From NCBI RefSeq assembly GCF_045277565.1, contig NZ_CP123584.1, forward strand, positions 1,364,001 through 1,428,000: a DNA stretch of 64,000 nt. The letters are read 5' to 3'. This DNA is from Aliisedimentitalea scapharcae. Lineage in GTDB: Bacteria > Pseudomonadota > Alphaproteobacteria > Rhodobacterales > Rhodobacteraceae. Positions 27,933 through 36,842 of the stretch are shown here, piece after piece; positions within the stretch are counted from its first letter, which is position 1, and every line of letters starts with the position of its first letter. Below the pieces are notes generated by a model, which worked only from the letters and a program-made list of their open reading frames with translations, made no database searches and had not been told where the DNA came from. Position numbers and translations under genes: made by a program.

Positions 27933-28997
27933 ATGACAATTGAGTTAAGAAACGCCACCAAGGTGGTGCGTGGGATCACCCATATCAAGCCAACATCGCT
28001 GGTTTTGGAGACGGGGCATTTCAATGTCCTGCTTGGTCAGACCGGCGCGGGCAAGACATCCTTGATCAAACTGATGGCCGGGCTGGATCCGCTGGCCTCG
28101 GGGCGGATCCTGATGGCAGGACAGGATGTTTCAAAGCTGTCGACACAAAAGCGCAATATCAGCCTCGTGCACCAGTTCTTTGTCAACTACCCGCATATGA
28201 CCGTGTTTGAAAACATCGCCTCCCCTTTGCGGGTTGCAGGTATGGCAAAATCCGAAATTTCCGACCGTGTGCAGGAAGCTGCGGATATCCTGCAACTGGG
28301 ACCGATGCTCAAACGGCGCCCCCAGGAGCTGTCAGGCGGACAACAACAGCGGTGCGCGTTGGCGCGTGCCATTGCCAAGGAAAGCCAGGCGGTCTTTCTG
28401 GACGAACCGCTTGCCAATCTTGACTACAAGTTGCGCGAAGAGCTGCGCGAACAATTGCCCGAGCTGTTTGCAGGACGCGGGGCAGTGGTGGTCTATGCCA
28501 CGTCCGAGCCGGAAGAAGCGTTGCTTTTGGGCGGCCGGACCGCGTTGATGCATGACGGAGCCGTGACCCAGTTTGGCGCTACAACGGACATTTATCGCAA
28601 CCCCGAAAACCTCACTGCGGCGCGCGTCTTTTCCGATCCACCCATCAATGCCGCCGAAATTACCAAGACCGGAACACAGGCGCACCTGAGGACGGGGGTG
28701 ACCTGGACGTTGACCGGGGCTGCCGCGGCGCTGACAGATGGCCAATACACCGTTGCCATCCGTCCGCACCATGTCACACCGGTCGCGGCGTCCGCCAGTG
28801 ACGTGGCCTTGAACGGCATTGTGCAGGTGACAGAATTGTCGGGGTCGGACTCCAGCGCTCATTTTCAGATGGGCAGCGACGGTTGGGTATCCTTGGCCCA
28901 CGGCGTCCACCCGTATCAGGTCGGTGAAGATCACCGGTTTTACATGGACGCCAGCAAGGCCTTTTTCTTTGCCCCGGATGGGAGCCTGGCAGCATGA
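27933..28997 (+). CDS. glpS: Glycerol-type ABC importer ATPase 1 (GlpS-like)
   Basis: A 354-residue ABC ATPase of the sugar (CUT1) class. Walker A GQTGAGKT, Q-loop LVHQFFVNYPHMTV, signature LSGGQQQR and Walker B AVFLDEPLANLD are intact. The H-loop, normally THDQ/THDP, reads VVVYATSEPEEA, so the switch His is replaced by Ser. A TOBE-like C-terminal domain follows. ATG 27933 has AAGGGA upstream. It probably pairs with the second ATPase as a heterodimer. Confidence 0.82.
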   Translation: MTIELRNATKVVRGITHIKPTSLVLETGHFNVLLGQTGAGKTSLIKLMAGLDPLASGRILMAGQDVSKLSTQKRNISLVHQFFVNYPHMTVFENIASPLRVAGMAKSEISDRVQEAADILQLGPMLKRRPQELSGGQQQRCALARAIAKESQAVFLDEPLANLDYKLREELREQLPELFAGRGAVVVYATSEPEEALLLGGRTALMHDGAVTQFGATTDIYRNPENLTAARVFSDPPINAAEITKTGTQAHLRTGVTWTLTGAAAALTDGQYTVAIRPHHVTPVAASASDVALNGIVQVTELSGSDSSAHFQMGSDGWVSLAHGVHPYQVGEDHRFYMDASKAFFFAPDGSLAA

Positions 28998-29074
28998 GCC
29001 GTTTGACCAATAGAGCCCGGATATCGCGGGTCGAAGATCGCGAACAGCGACGTTTAGATTTGAGGCTGCTGTGA
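28994..29074 (+). CDS. Candidate 26-residue ORF bridging the two ATPase genes
   Basis: ATG at 28994 overlaps the stop of the upstream ATPase gene (ATGA), and its TGA at 29072-29074 overlaps the next ATG (TGATG). The product is basic and rich in Arg and Leu (MSRLTNRARISRVEDREQRR..). It could be a real microprotein or only a device that carries ribosomes across the 76-bp gap. No family recognised. Confidence 0.35.
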   Translation: MSRLTNRARISRVEDREQRRLDLRLL

Positions 29075-30147
29075 TGGCGAAGATAACTCTTTCGAACCTG
29101 CGCCATTCCTACATGCCCAACCCAAAGGGTCCCGAAGATTATGCGCTGAAAGAAATAGATCTCGATTGGACCGACGGTGGTGCCTACGCGTTGCTTGGTC
29201 CATCGGGATGCGGGAAATCGACCTTGTTGAACATCATCTCCGGGCTGCTGACGCCGTCCGAGGGGCGAATTCTGTTTGACGATCGTGATGTTACCGACCT
29301 ACCGCCGGACAAACGTAACATTGCGCAGGTGTTTCAGTTCCCCGTGATCTACGACACGATGACCGTCCGGGAGAATCTGGCCTTTCCGTTGCGCAATCGC
29401 GGGCTGGACGAGGCCAAAATCACCGAGCGCGTGGCAGAAATCGCCTCCATGTTGGAAGTCGAGGAGATGCTCGATACCCGAGCGGCGCATTTGTCATCGG
29501 ACAACAAGCAAAAGATTTCGATGGGGCGCGGTTTGGTGCGTGACGAGGTGAATGTGGTGATGTTTGACGAACCGCTCACCGTGATTGACCCGCACCTGAA
29601 ATGGAAGCTGCGTTCAAAGCTGAAAGAGCTGCACCAGCGTGTGCGCGCTACGATGATCTACGTCACCCATGATCAGACCGAGGCACTGACATTTGCCGAT
29701 CAGGTCGTCGTGATGCAAGACGGAGAGGTGGTACAAATCGGATCGCCCGTGGATCTGTTTGAACGTCCCCAGCATACTTTCGTCGGCCATTTTATCGGCT
29801 CTCCGGGGATGAATGTACTGCCGGTTTCCGAAAACGCAGGCGTGGTAACATTGGAGGGTCACCCCGTGACATTGGAGGGCGCAATTTCTGGCCAGGGTGG
29901 CAAGATCGAATTGGGTATTCGCCCTGAATTCGTGTCGCTGGGCGACAGCGGCATTGCGGCCCGTATTCGCAAGGTGTCGGACGTCGGGCGCCATTCGGTT
30001 GTCGAGGCAATGGTTGGCGACATACCCGTAAAGGCCGTGGTCGAAGGTGCCGTGCCGGAACAGGGCGAAGCCGTACATCTGGTCCTCCGCCCAGATCAGA
30101 CACGCCTGTACCGGGATGGATGGATTGCGACGGAGGCACGCACATGA
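29074..30147 (+). CDS. glpT: Glycerol-type ABC importer ATPase 2 (GlpT-like)
   Basis: A 357-residue ABC ATPase. Walker A GPSGCGKS, Q-loop VFQFPVIYDTMTV, Walker B VVMFDEPL and H-loop IYVTHDQTEA are intact. The signature, normally LSGGQ, reads LSSDNKQKISMG and is degenerate. This is complementary to the partner ATPase, which keeps the signature but lost the H-loop His. C-terminal TOBE-like domain present. ATG 29074 has GAGG 8 nt upstream; a GTG sits one codon earlier. Not to be confused with the unrelated E. coli glycerol-3-phosphate antiporter of the same name. Confidence 0.82.
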   Translation: MAKITLSNLRHSYMPNPKGPEDYALKEIDLDWTDGGAYALLGPSGCGKSTLLNIISGLLTPSEGRILFDDRDVTDLPPDKRNIAQVFQFPVIYDTMTVRENLAFPLRNRGLDEAKITERVAEIASMLEVEEMLDTRAAHLSSDNKQKISMGRGLVRDEVNVVMFDEPLTVIDPHLKWKLRSKLKELHQRVRATMIYVTHDQTEALTFADQVVVMQDGEVVQIGSPVDLFERPQHTFVGHFIGSPGMNVLPVSENAGVVTLEGHPVTLEGAISGQGGKIELGIRPEFVSLGDSGIAARIRKVSDVGRHSVVEAMVGDIPVKAVVEGAVPEQGEAVHLVLRPDQTRLYRDGWIATEART

Positions 30148-31007
30148 AAACCGAAAATCAAAAGGCGTGGTTCTTTGTCCTTCCGGTATTGCTGTTGGTC
30201 GCCTTCAATGCGCTGGTGCCGATCATGACAGTGGTCAATTATTCCGTCCAGGAGACGTTCGGGAACAATGTCTTCTTCTGGCAAGGGCTGGATTGGTTCG
30301 AACAGATTTTGCGGTCGGACCGGTTTCACGCGGCTCTTGGGCGACAGTTCCTGTTCACCTTTCTCATCCTGATAATAGAGGTGCCCCTGGGGATCATCAT
30401 TGCGCTGTCGATGCCGAAACAGGGGTTCTGGGTGCCCGTGTGTCTGGTCACAATGGCGCTGCCGATGCTGATCCCGTGGAATGTGGTCGGGTCGATGTGG
30501 AACATTTTTACCCTGCCGGGCATTGGCTTGCTGGGCTACTTCATGAACGATGTTCTGGGCGTGAACTATGACATGACCCAGCAACCGATTTCGGCTTGGG
30601 TAACAATCATCGTGATGGACGTGTGGCATTGGACGTCGCTGGTGGTGTTGCTCAGCTATGCGGGTTTGGTTTCCATCCCGGACGCCTATTACCAGGCGGC
30701 CAAGATTGATGGCGCGTCGAATTGGAAGGTGTTTCGCTATATCCAACTGCCCAAGATGAAGACAGTCCTGACCATTGCGATCCTGTTGCGGTTCATGGAC
30801 AGTTTCAACATCTACACCGAACCCTTCGTGCTGACCGGTGGCGGGCCGGGCAATTCGACAACCTTGTTGTCGATTGATCTGGTGAAAATTGCCCTGGGGC
30901 AATTCGACCTGGGCCCCGCAGCAGCAATGTCGTTGATCTATTTCGCGATCACCTTGCTGGTCAGCTGGTTGTTCTACACGCTTATGACAAAGGATGACGA
31001 GCAATGA
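30144..31007 (+). CDS. glpP: Glycerol-type ABC importer permease (GlpP-like)
   Basis: A 287-residue CUT1-type permease with about six transmembrane segments, the first WFFVLPVLLLVAFNALVPIM. EAA loop: YQAAKIDGASNWKVFRYIQLP. The ATG at 30144 overlaps the ATPase stop (ATGA). Partner of the next permease. Confidence 0.87.
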   Translation: MKTENQKAWFFVLPVLLLVAFNALVPIMTVVNYSVQETFGNNVFFWQGLDWFEQILRSDRFHAALGRQFLFTFLILIIEVPLGIIIALSMPKQGFWVPVCLVTMALPMLIPWNVVGSMWNIFTLPGIGLLGYFMNDVLGVNYDMTQQPISAWVTIIVMDVWHWTSLVVLLSYAGLVSIPDAYYQAAKIDGASNWKVFRYIQLPKMKTVLTIAILLRFMDSFNIYTEPFVLTGGGPGNSTTLLSIDLVKIALGQFDLGPAAAMSLIYFAITLLVSWLFYTLMTKDDEQ

Positions 31008-31801
31008 GAAAACGCTCCCTCATTCCGATCCTCTACATCCTGTTCCTGTTGCTGCCGATCTATTGGCTGGTCGCGATGAGTTTCAAGACTACCGGAGAGA
31101 TCCTGTCGGGTTTCAGCCTGTTCCCGCAGACGTTCACGTTGGAGAATTATCGGGTCATCTTTACCGATCCGACCTGGTATTGGGGGTATATCAATTCGAT
31201 CCTCTATGTGTCGCTGAATACGGTGATTTCTGTCGCCGTGGCGCTGCCGGCGGCCTATGCATTCTCGCGCTATCGGTTTCTGGGTGACAAACAATTGTTC
31301 TTTTGGTTGCTCACCAATCGCATGGCCCCGGCTGCGGTTTTTGCCCTGCCGTTCTTCCAACTCTATTCCTCGGTCGGGTTGTTTGACACCCATCTTGCCG
31401 TGGCCCTGGCCCATTGTCTGTTCAATATCCCGCTGGCCGTGTGGATATTGGAAGGCTTTATGGGGGGCGTTCCCAAAGAGTTGGACGAAACAGCCTATGT
31501 TGACGGGTATTCGTTTCCCCGGTTCTTTGTGACCATATTCTTGCCGACGATCAAAGCCGGGGTAGGGGTGGCGGCGTTCTTTTGCTTCATGTTCTCGTGG
31601 GTCGAATTGCTGCTTGCCAAGACCCTGACAGCGGTGGCGGCAAAACCAATCGCCGCGACGATGACCAAAACGGCGTCATCAGCGGGGTATGAGCTGGGCC
31701 TGCTGGCGGCTGCGGGGACGCTTACAATCATTCCCGGAGCCATCGTGATCTATTTTGTGCGAAACTATATAGCCAAGGGTTTTGCCCTGGGGAGAGTGTG
31801 A
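31004..31801 (+). CDS. glpQ: Glycerol-type ABC importer permease (GlpQ-like)
   Basis: A 265-residue CUT1-type permease. The N-terminal segment SLIPILYILFLLLPIYWLVA is membrane-spanning, and the EAA loop is ETAYVDGYSFPRFFVTIFLP. ATGA overlap with the preceding permease gene. Unrelated to the glycerophosphodiester phosphodiesterase of the same symbol. Confidence 0.87.
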   Translation: MRKRSLIPILYILFLLLPIYWLVAMSFKTTGEILSGFSLFPQTFTLENYRVIFTDPTWYWGYINSILYVSLNTVISVAVALPAAYAFSRYRFLGDKQLFFWLLTNRMAPAAVFALPFFQLYSSVGLFDTHLAVALAHCLFNIPLAVWILEGFMGGVPKELDETAYVDGYSFPRFFVTIFLPTIKAGVGVAAFFCFMFSWVELLLAKTLTAVAAKPIAATMTKTASSAGYELGLLAAAGTLTIIPGAIVIYFVRNYIAKGFALGRV

Positions 31802-32202
31802 TGAGATCCTTGTTTCTGACGGCTCTACTGATGGTGGCCACTCCGGGTTTTGCGCAGACATGGGGCAATGTCGCCAAAAAGGAAGAGGAAACCGGGTTCG
31901 CCTGGACTGCCCCCTTGTGGCCGTCATTCTGGATGGCCTGGACCCCGGCCACTTTCCTGTTGTTTTGCGGAATCTTTGGCGCGATTGCCGTGATTGGCGT
32001 GTTGGAAGGCGTCCGGTACAAGGACGGATTGGAACGCAAGGGCATCCTGGGGTTGACGACGACCCTTGGGGATCGCCTGTTCATTTCACTCTTGGGGACT
32101 GCCTATATTTTCCTTGCCTGGCTTGGGTTTGTGGGGCAACCGCTGTGGTGGCCATTGGGGTTTGCCATCGGTTGGGCGGTGTTCTGTTTTAGAAAAGTGT
32201 GA
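31801..32202 (+). CDS. glpU: DUF2160 small membrane protein of glycerol importer (GlpU-like)
   Basis: A 133-residue membrane protein. It has a hydrophobic start (FLTALLMVATPGFAQ, possibly a signal peptide) and about three transmembrane segments, with the conserved LGDRLFISLLGTAYIFLAWLG block of DUF2160. It ends the operon; start and previous stop overlap as TGATG. In Rhizobium the homologue belongs to the glycerol importer operon, but its exact role is not known to me. Confidence 0.78.
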   Translation: MRSLFLTALLMVATPGFAQTWGNVAKKEEETGFAWTAPLWPSFWMAWTPATFLLFCGIFGAIAVIGVLEGVRYKDGLERKGILGLTTTLGDRLFISLLGTAYIFLAWLGFVGQPLWWPLGFAIGWAVFCFRKV

Positions 32203-32281
32203 GAATCCTCTTTGGAAAACGAAACTCTTAGTATCTACTCGCGTCACTAAAATGCGAGCGATGCCCCAGGATGGGACGGCA

Positions 32282-32677
32282 ATGAGAGAGAAAAAGAAAA
32301 GCGAACTTCTGACGCAAGTCGAGTTGGAGTTCATGAACGAGCTTTGGGCCCTGGGTGAGGGAACGGTGCGCGATGTGCTGGACAACCTGCCCGAAGACAG
32401 GAACCTTGCCTATACTTCTGCCGCGACCATTCTGCGCATTCTGGAACAAAAAGAATTCGTCACCAGCCGCAAAGAGGGGAAACGACATGTGTATGTCCCC
32501 ACGCTGGCCAAAGACACGTATCAATCCCGTTCGCTCAAAGATCTGTCAGTGAAACTGTTTGACGACACACCGGCGTCGCTGGTGGCACGGCTGGTGAATG
32601 ATGACGAATTGACAGAGGAAGCATTGGGGCAAATCCGGGCACTTGTGGATCGGAGGTTGAAAAATGATACCGGGTGA
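32282..32677 (+). CDS. BlaI/MecI-type repressor
   Basis: A 131-residue winged-helix protein. LTQVELEFMNELWALGEGTV, then LAYTSAATILRILEQKEFV and HVYVPTLAKD are the signature blocks of the BlaI/MecI/CopY family, which represses until cleaved by an M56 protease. The gene overlaps the M56 gene by 14 nt, the usual arrangement. No beta-lactamase is nearby, so the target is unknown. The start (ATG 32282) is chosen by family length; an upstream ATG at 32261 is possible. Confidence 0.87.
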   Translation: MREKKKSELLTQVELEFMNELWALGEGTVRDVLDNLPEDRNLAYTSAATILRILEQKEFVTSRKEGKRHVYVPTLAKDTYQSRSLKDLSVKLFDDTPASLVARLVNDDELTEEALGQIRALVDRRLKNDTG

Positions 32678-33809
32678 TGCGCTACTGGACGCTTTCATTG
32701 ACGCCAATATCCTTTTCTGTGTGGCTTACACGATCTGGGTTGCGGTCCGGGAGGTCCTGTCACGGTTGGGTTTGAAACATGCTTATGGAACCCAGCTTAA
32801 GCTTCTGAACACTGTTTTCCTTGCCATAGTTGTTGCCCCTTTTGTCGCGCTCGCCTTTACCACTCTTCAACGTTCGGGGGTGGCGACCGAGGTGAACCTC
32901 AATCTTTCGGACAATGTCGTTGCGTATTATCTCAATGGCGGCTTTGAAATGAAAGCGTCCAAGTTCGAAGCCCTTGTCCAGATGCGCGATACGTTCACGC
33001 TCAATGTCATGAATGGTGCCGGATGGATGGCTCTGGGTGCAATTCTGGTGTTTGTGGCCGGGTTTGCGGTCGGTGCCGTGCGATTGATCTATTCGATGAT
33101 CTGCCTGCGGCGGATCGTGGCGGACAGCTATGCCTGGCGCAGCTTTGGTCGTCTGAAGCTGCGGCTTTCAGATCGCACGCTTGTGCCGTTCTCGACGCGC
33201 GGATTGCGAAATTACTATGTTGTAATCCCATCGCATATGTTGGGTGACGAAAATGAAATGCGGGTCTCTATTGCCCACGAATGTCAGCATATCCGTCAGG
33301 GCGATCTGGAATGGGAAATCCTGCTGGAAGCGTTGAAACCGTTGTTTTTCTTGAACCCTGCCTATCATGCCTGGAAGCGCCAAGTCGAAAATTTGCGCGA
33401 ACTGAACTGTGACAGCGAGGTACTGTCCCGTGGTCGGATCGATGTCCGCGCGTATTGTGATACGCTGTTGTCGGTCTGCCAGAAAACGCTGCGCCGTGAC
33501 CGGGCGTTTGTGATTGCTGTCCCCAAGGTGACGCTGGTGACCGCTGACAGATCCGCGCTGCGGGATGGCAAGATGAGCTTTCTCGAACGCCGCATCAGTT
33601 CGCTTTTGAATGCACGTCGCCTGGCACATCCGAATTTGGTCTATCTTGCTGTGATCCTGCCGTTGGTGGCATCGGTGGCGTTGACGGCCGTGGCCATTCA
33701 GCGCCCGGGCGATTGGAGCCAGGACCGTCTGATGCTTTCGACCGTTGTGAACCTGGAACGTTTGGATGAAATCAATCGTCTTTCCACTTTTGGCCGGGTG
33801 CGAAACTGA
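32664..33809 (+). CDS. M56 (BlaR1/MecR1-like) membrane metalloprotease
   Basis: A 381-residue protein with four predicted membrane segments (about 12-30, 48-68, 120-142 and 320-340). The zinc site HECQH is at 205-209 with a third ligand at Glu246 in RELNCDSE. The C-terminus ends about 45 residues after the last membrane segment, so there is no penicillin-binding sensor domain as in BlaR1. It most likely cleaves the adjacent BlaI-type repressor on an unknown cue. Confidence 0.85.
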   Translation: MIPGDALLDAFIDANILFCVAYTIWVAVREVLSRLGLKHAYGTQLKLLNTVFLAIVVAPFVALAFTTLQRSGVATEVNLNLSDNVVAYYLNGGFEMKASKFEALVQMRDTFTLNVMNGAGWMALGAILVFVAGFAVGAVRLIYSMICLRRIVADSYAWRSFGRLKLRLSDRTLVPFSTRGLRNYYVVIPSHMLGDENEMRVSIAHECQHIRQGDLEWEILLEALKPLFFLNPAYHAWKRQVENLRELNCDSEVLSRGRIDVRAYCDTLLSVCQKTLRRDRAFVIAVPKVTLVTADRSALRDGKMSFLERRISSLLNARRLAHPNLVYLAVILPLVASVALTAVAIQRPGDWSQDRLMLSTVVNLERLDEINRLSTFGRVRN

Positions 33810-33875
33810 AGCCAGAGCGCCTGTGATCCCAGCACAATGGTCACACGGCTCGGTCGGGAGGGATGGTGATTGGGT

Positions 33876-34895
33876 CTAGGGGCTTGTGTGACGATACGAT
33901 CGGGGTGTTACGCCGGTCCAACGTCGGAACGCCCGGTGAAAATTGGCAGCCGATGAAAACCCGACATCCTGAGAGATCTCTTCAATGCTCTTGCGTCCGG
34001 ATTGCAGGTCACGAATGGCGATGTCCCTGCGCAACCCGTCCTTGATCTCCTGAAAGGATGTTCCTTCGGCTCCCAGCCGTCGTATCAGCGTTCTGGGGGT
34101 AACCTTGAGCATTTCTGCGGCTTCATTCAGGTGGCAGTTTTCCCAATTGGATTGATACAGGAACTCACGGACCCGCAATGACTGACTGTGTTCCCGAAAG
34201 CTTGTAAAGATCCAATCCCGGGGTGCGCGGTTGAGAAAATCATTCAGCTCCGAGGAGCTGCGCGTGCCGGGTAGCCCCAGTTTTTCAGGGGCAAAGGAAA
34301 TGGCCGAAACCGGGGCGGAGAAACTGGCAGTCACCGGGAAAATGACCGAATAATCGGCGGCGAATGCGGGGCGTTCAAAGGCAAACTGAACAGCCACAAC
34401 AGGCACCTCGTAACCGGCAAGCCAGGACATCAACCCATGCGCCAGTTTCAGGATGAGCAAATGTCCAAATCGTTGAACCGGTTGATCGGTGCAGGGCAGA
34501 AGGCGCAGAGAAATACGACCGCCTTCATCGACCAGTTCGAATTGGAAATCATCCAGAAGCAAATTCCAGAAGGAAGAGAACCTGTAAAGCGCCGACGGCA
34601 AAGACGTTGCTTCGCGCACCGTTGTCAGCAGGTGTTGCAATGCTCTTGCGCGGATCGGGCGGCTCCACAGCCCCATCATTTCGTCTTCGGTTTCTATGGC
34701 GGCGATCTGATAGAGGCGAACGATGTGGTCCAAAGTGACCCGATGGACGAGACGCCCCTGATTTGTATGCATGCCAGAACGTTTGAGCATCGAAACCAGT
34801 TGGACTGGAGAGGTGCAGCTTTGCAAGGCTGTCAGCCAATCATCCACGAAATGCGACGAAACGGTCGCGATATTTGAAGGGTCAGAGTCTTTCAT
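33876..34895 (-). CDS. AraC-family regulator
   Basis: A 339-residue AraC protein with a sensor domain of the arabinose-binding-like/OruR class and C-terminal HTHs (LNEAAEMLKVTPRTLIRRLG and SIEEISQDVGFSSAANFHRA). Divergent from the DmdC-like gene across 119 bp, so it is probably its regulator. Start uncertain: ATG 34895 chosen; readings up to 34973 have no support. Confidence 0.85.
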   Translation of the reverse strand: MKDSDPSNIATVSSHFVDDWLTALQSCTSPVQLVSMLKRSGMHTNQGRLVHRVTLDHIVRLYQIAAIETEDEMMGLWSRPIRARALQHLLTTVREATSLPSALYRFSSFWNLLLDDFQFELVDEGGRISLRLLPCTDQPVQRFGHLLILKLAHGLMSWLAGYEVPVVAVQFAFERPAFAADYSVIFPVTASFSAPVSAISFAPEKLGLPGTRSSSELNDFLNRAPRDWIFTSFREHSQSLRVREFLYQSNWENCHLNEAAEMLKVTPRTLIRRLGAEGTSFQEIKDGLRRDIAIRDLQSGRKSIEEISQDVGFSSAANFHRAFRRWTGVTPRSYRHTSP

Positions 34896-35014
34896 CACTG
34901 GCAGACTGTGATGTCTTTTGTCACTTTTGGAAAGGATTTTGTCCCTTATGGAAGTGGAACGGGAGTATTCCAACGCCTATTTGGCGGAATAGAACAATTT
35001 GCGGGATCAAAAAC

Positions 35015-36787
35015 ATGACTTACCAGGCGCCAATTCGCGATATTATGTTCAACATCGAGCATCTGTCCGGTTGGCCGCAGGTTACGTCTCTGGGCGTCTA
35101 TAGCGACATTGATCAGACAGACGCCCAGGCCGCGCTCGAAGGGTTTGGTCGCTTTTGCGAAGATGTCATCGCCCCGTTGTCGACGATTGGTGATGAAACT
35201 GGCGCGCAGTTCAACGGCACACAGGTGGTGATGCCGCAGCCCTATGAACAGGCCTATGGTCAATTTGTCGAAATGGGTTGGCAAAGCCTGTCCCACCCAA
35301 CCGAATTTGGCGGAATGGGGCTGCCCCGCGTTGTTGGTGCGGCGGCGACTGAGATGCTCAACGCTGCTGACATGAGTTTTGGATTGTGCCCGTTGTTGAC
35401 GGATGGTGCGTCTCATGCCTTGTTGATCACCGGATCCGAAGATCAAAAGAAACGCTATCTGGAACCCCTGATTACCGGGCAATGGTCGGGGACGATGAAC
35501 CTGACAGAGCCACAGGCCGGGAGCGACTTGGGACGGGTGCGCACTAAGGCCGAGCCGCAGAGCGACGGATCTTTTGCGGTATCCGGAACCAAGATTTTTA
35601 TTACCTTTGGCGAACATGACCTGTCTGAAAACATCGTCCACCTGGTTCTTGCCCGGACGCCGGGGGCTCCTGCCGGCCCCAAAGGGTTGAGCCTGTTCAT
35701 CGTTCCCAAATATCTGGTGCAGGATGACGGGTCGCTGGGGGATCGCAATGCGGTCACATGTGTCAGCATCGAACACAAACTGGGAGTGCGGGCGAGCCCG
35801 ACTGCGGTGCTCGATTATGACAAGGCCAAAGGCTTTTTGATTGGCGAAGAAAATCGCGGGCTCGAGTATATGTTTGTCATGATGACGTCGGCCCGGTTTT
35901 CGGTTGGTGTCCAGGGCATCGCCGTGTCTGATCGTGCGTATCAGCACGCTGTGACCTATGCGCAGGAGCGTCAGCAGAGCCGTCCGGTAGATGGCAGCAG
36001 CAAGGACGCCGTGCCAATTGTCCAGCACCCTGATGTGCGCCGAATGTTGCTCCGTATGCGCGCCTTGACCGAAGGTGGTCGGGCCTTGGCCGCCACCACG
36101 GCCGGATGGCTGGACATTGCCCATAACGGGGTCGAAGACTACAGGCGTGACGCAGATGCCATGGCCGAGTTCCTGGTGCCTCTGGTCAAAGGATATTGCA
36201 CTGAACGCTCTGTCGAGGTCACGTCGCTGGGGGTCCAGGTGCACGGCGGTATGGGCTTTATCGAAGAAACCGGGGTTGCCCAGTTCTACAGGGACTCTCG
36301 CATTCTGCCGATCTACGAAGGCACGACTGCCATTCAGGCCAATGACCTTTTGGGACGCAAGGTGATGCGCGACAACGGGGACACTGCACGCCGGTTCTCG
36401 GGGATGGTTCAGGAGACCGTCGAAGAGTTGCGCAAGGGTAGCGCAAAGGCCAAAGGTATTGCCGATCGGCTGAGCGAGGCGCGGGATCTGTTCGAAACCA
36501 GCCTGGCGTGGTTGTTGGACACGGCACGGCGCGACCCCAACGCTGCATTTGCAGGTGGCGTTCCCTTTTTGATGCTTTCGGGCAATCTCGCTACGGCATG
36601 GCAATTGGGTCGATCCGCGGTGATCGCCGAAGCAAAACTGGCACAGGGCGAAGACGTGGAATTCATGTCTCAGAAAGTCGCGACCGCGCAATTCTATGCG
36701 CATCACATCCTTGTGGAATGCCATGCGGAATGCGCGCGGATCCTTCAGGGCAGCCCGAGCCTTTTTGACGATGGCATTCAGCTTTGA
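35015..36787 (+). CDS. Acyl-CoA dehydrogenase, DmdC-like
   Basis: A 590-residue flavoenzyme, long for an acyl-CoA dehydrogenase but right for the DmdC subgroup (methylmercaptopropionyl-CoA dehydrogenase). Visible blocks: MNLTEPQAGSDLG, HKLGVRASPTAVL, VQVHGGMGFIEETG and LPIYEGTTAIQANDLLGRK, with Glu435 as likely catalytic base. It would form an alpha-beta double bond, passing electrons to ETF. Next to a DmdD-like hydratase 55 bp downstream. Other acyl-CoA substrates cannot be excluded because DmdC-like paralogues are common. Confidence 0.85.
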   Translation: MTYQAPIRDIMFNIEHLSGWPQVTSLGVYSDIDQTDAQAALEGFGRFCEDVIAPLSTIGDETGAQFNGTQVVMPQPYEQAYGQFVEMGWQSLSHPTEFGGMGLPRVVGAAATEMLNAADMSFGLCPLLTDGASHALLITGSEDQKKRYLEPLITGQWSGTMNLTEPQAGSDLGRVRTKAEPQSDGSFAVSGTKIFITFGEHDLSENIVHLVLARTPGAPAGPKGLSLFIVPKYLVQDDGSLGDRNAVTCVSIEHKLGVRASPTAVLDYDKAKGFLIGEENRGLEYMFVMMTSARFSVGVQGIAVSDRAYQHAVTYAQERQQSRPVDGSSKDAVPIVQHPDVRRMLLRMRALTEGGRALAATTAGWLDIAHNGVEDYRRDADAMAEFLVPLVKGYCTERSVEVTSLGVQVHGGMGFIEETGVAQFYRDSRILPIYEGTTAIQANDLLGRKVMRDNGDTARRFSGMVQETVEELRKGSAKAKGIADRLSEARDLFETSLAWLLDTARRDPNAAFAGGVPFLMLSGNLATAWQLGRSAVIAEAKLAQGEDVEFMSQKVATAQFYAHHILVECHAECARILQGSPSLFDDGIQL

Positions 36788-36842
36788 ACATTGGAAATAT
36801 CGTGACACAGCGCTGCGCTGAATAACCTGAAAGGTCGTAAAC

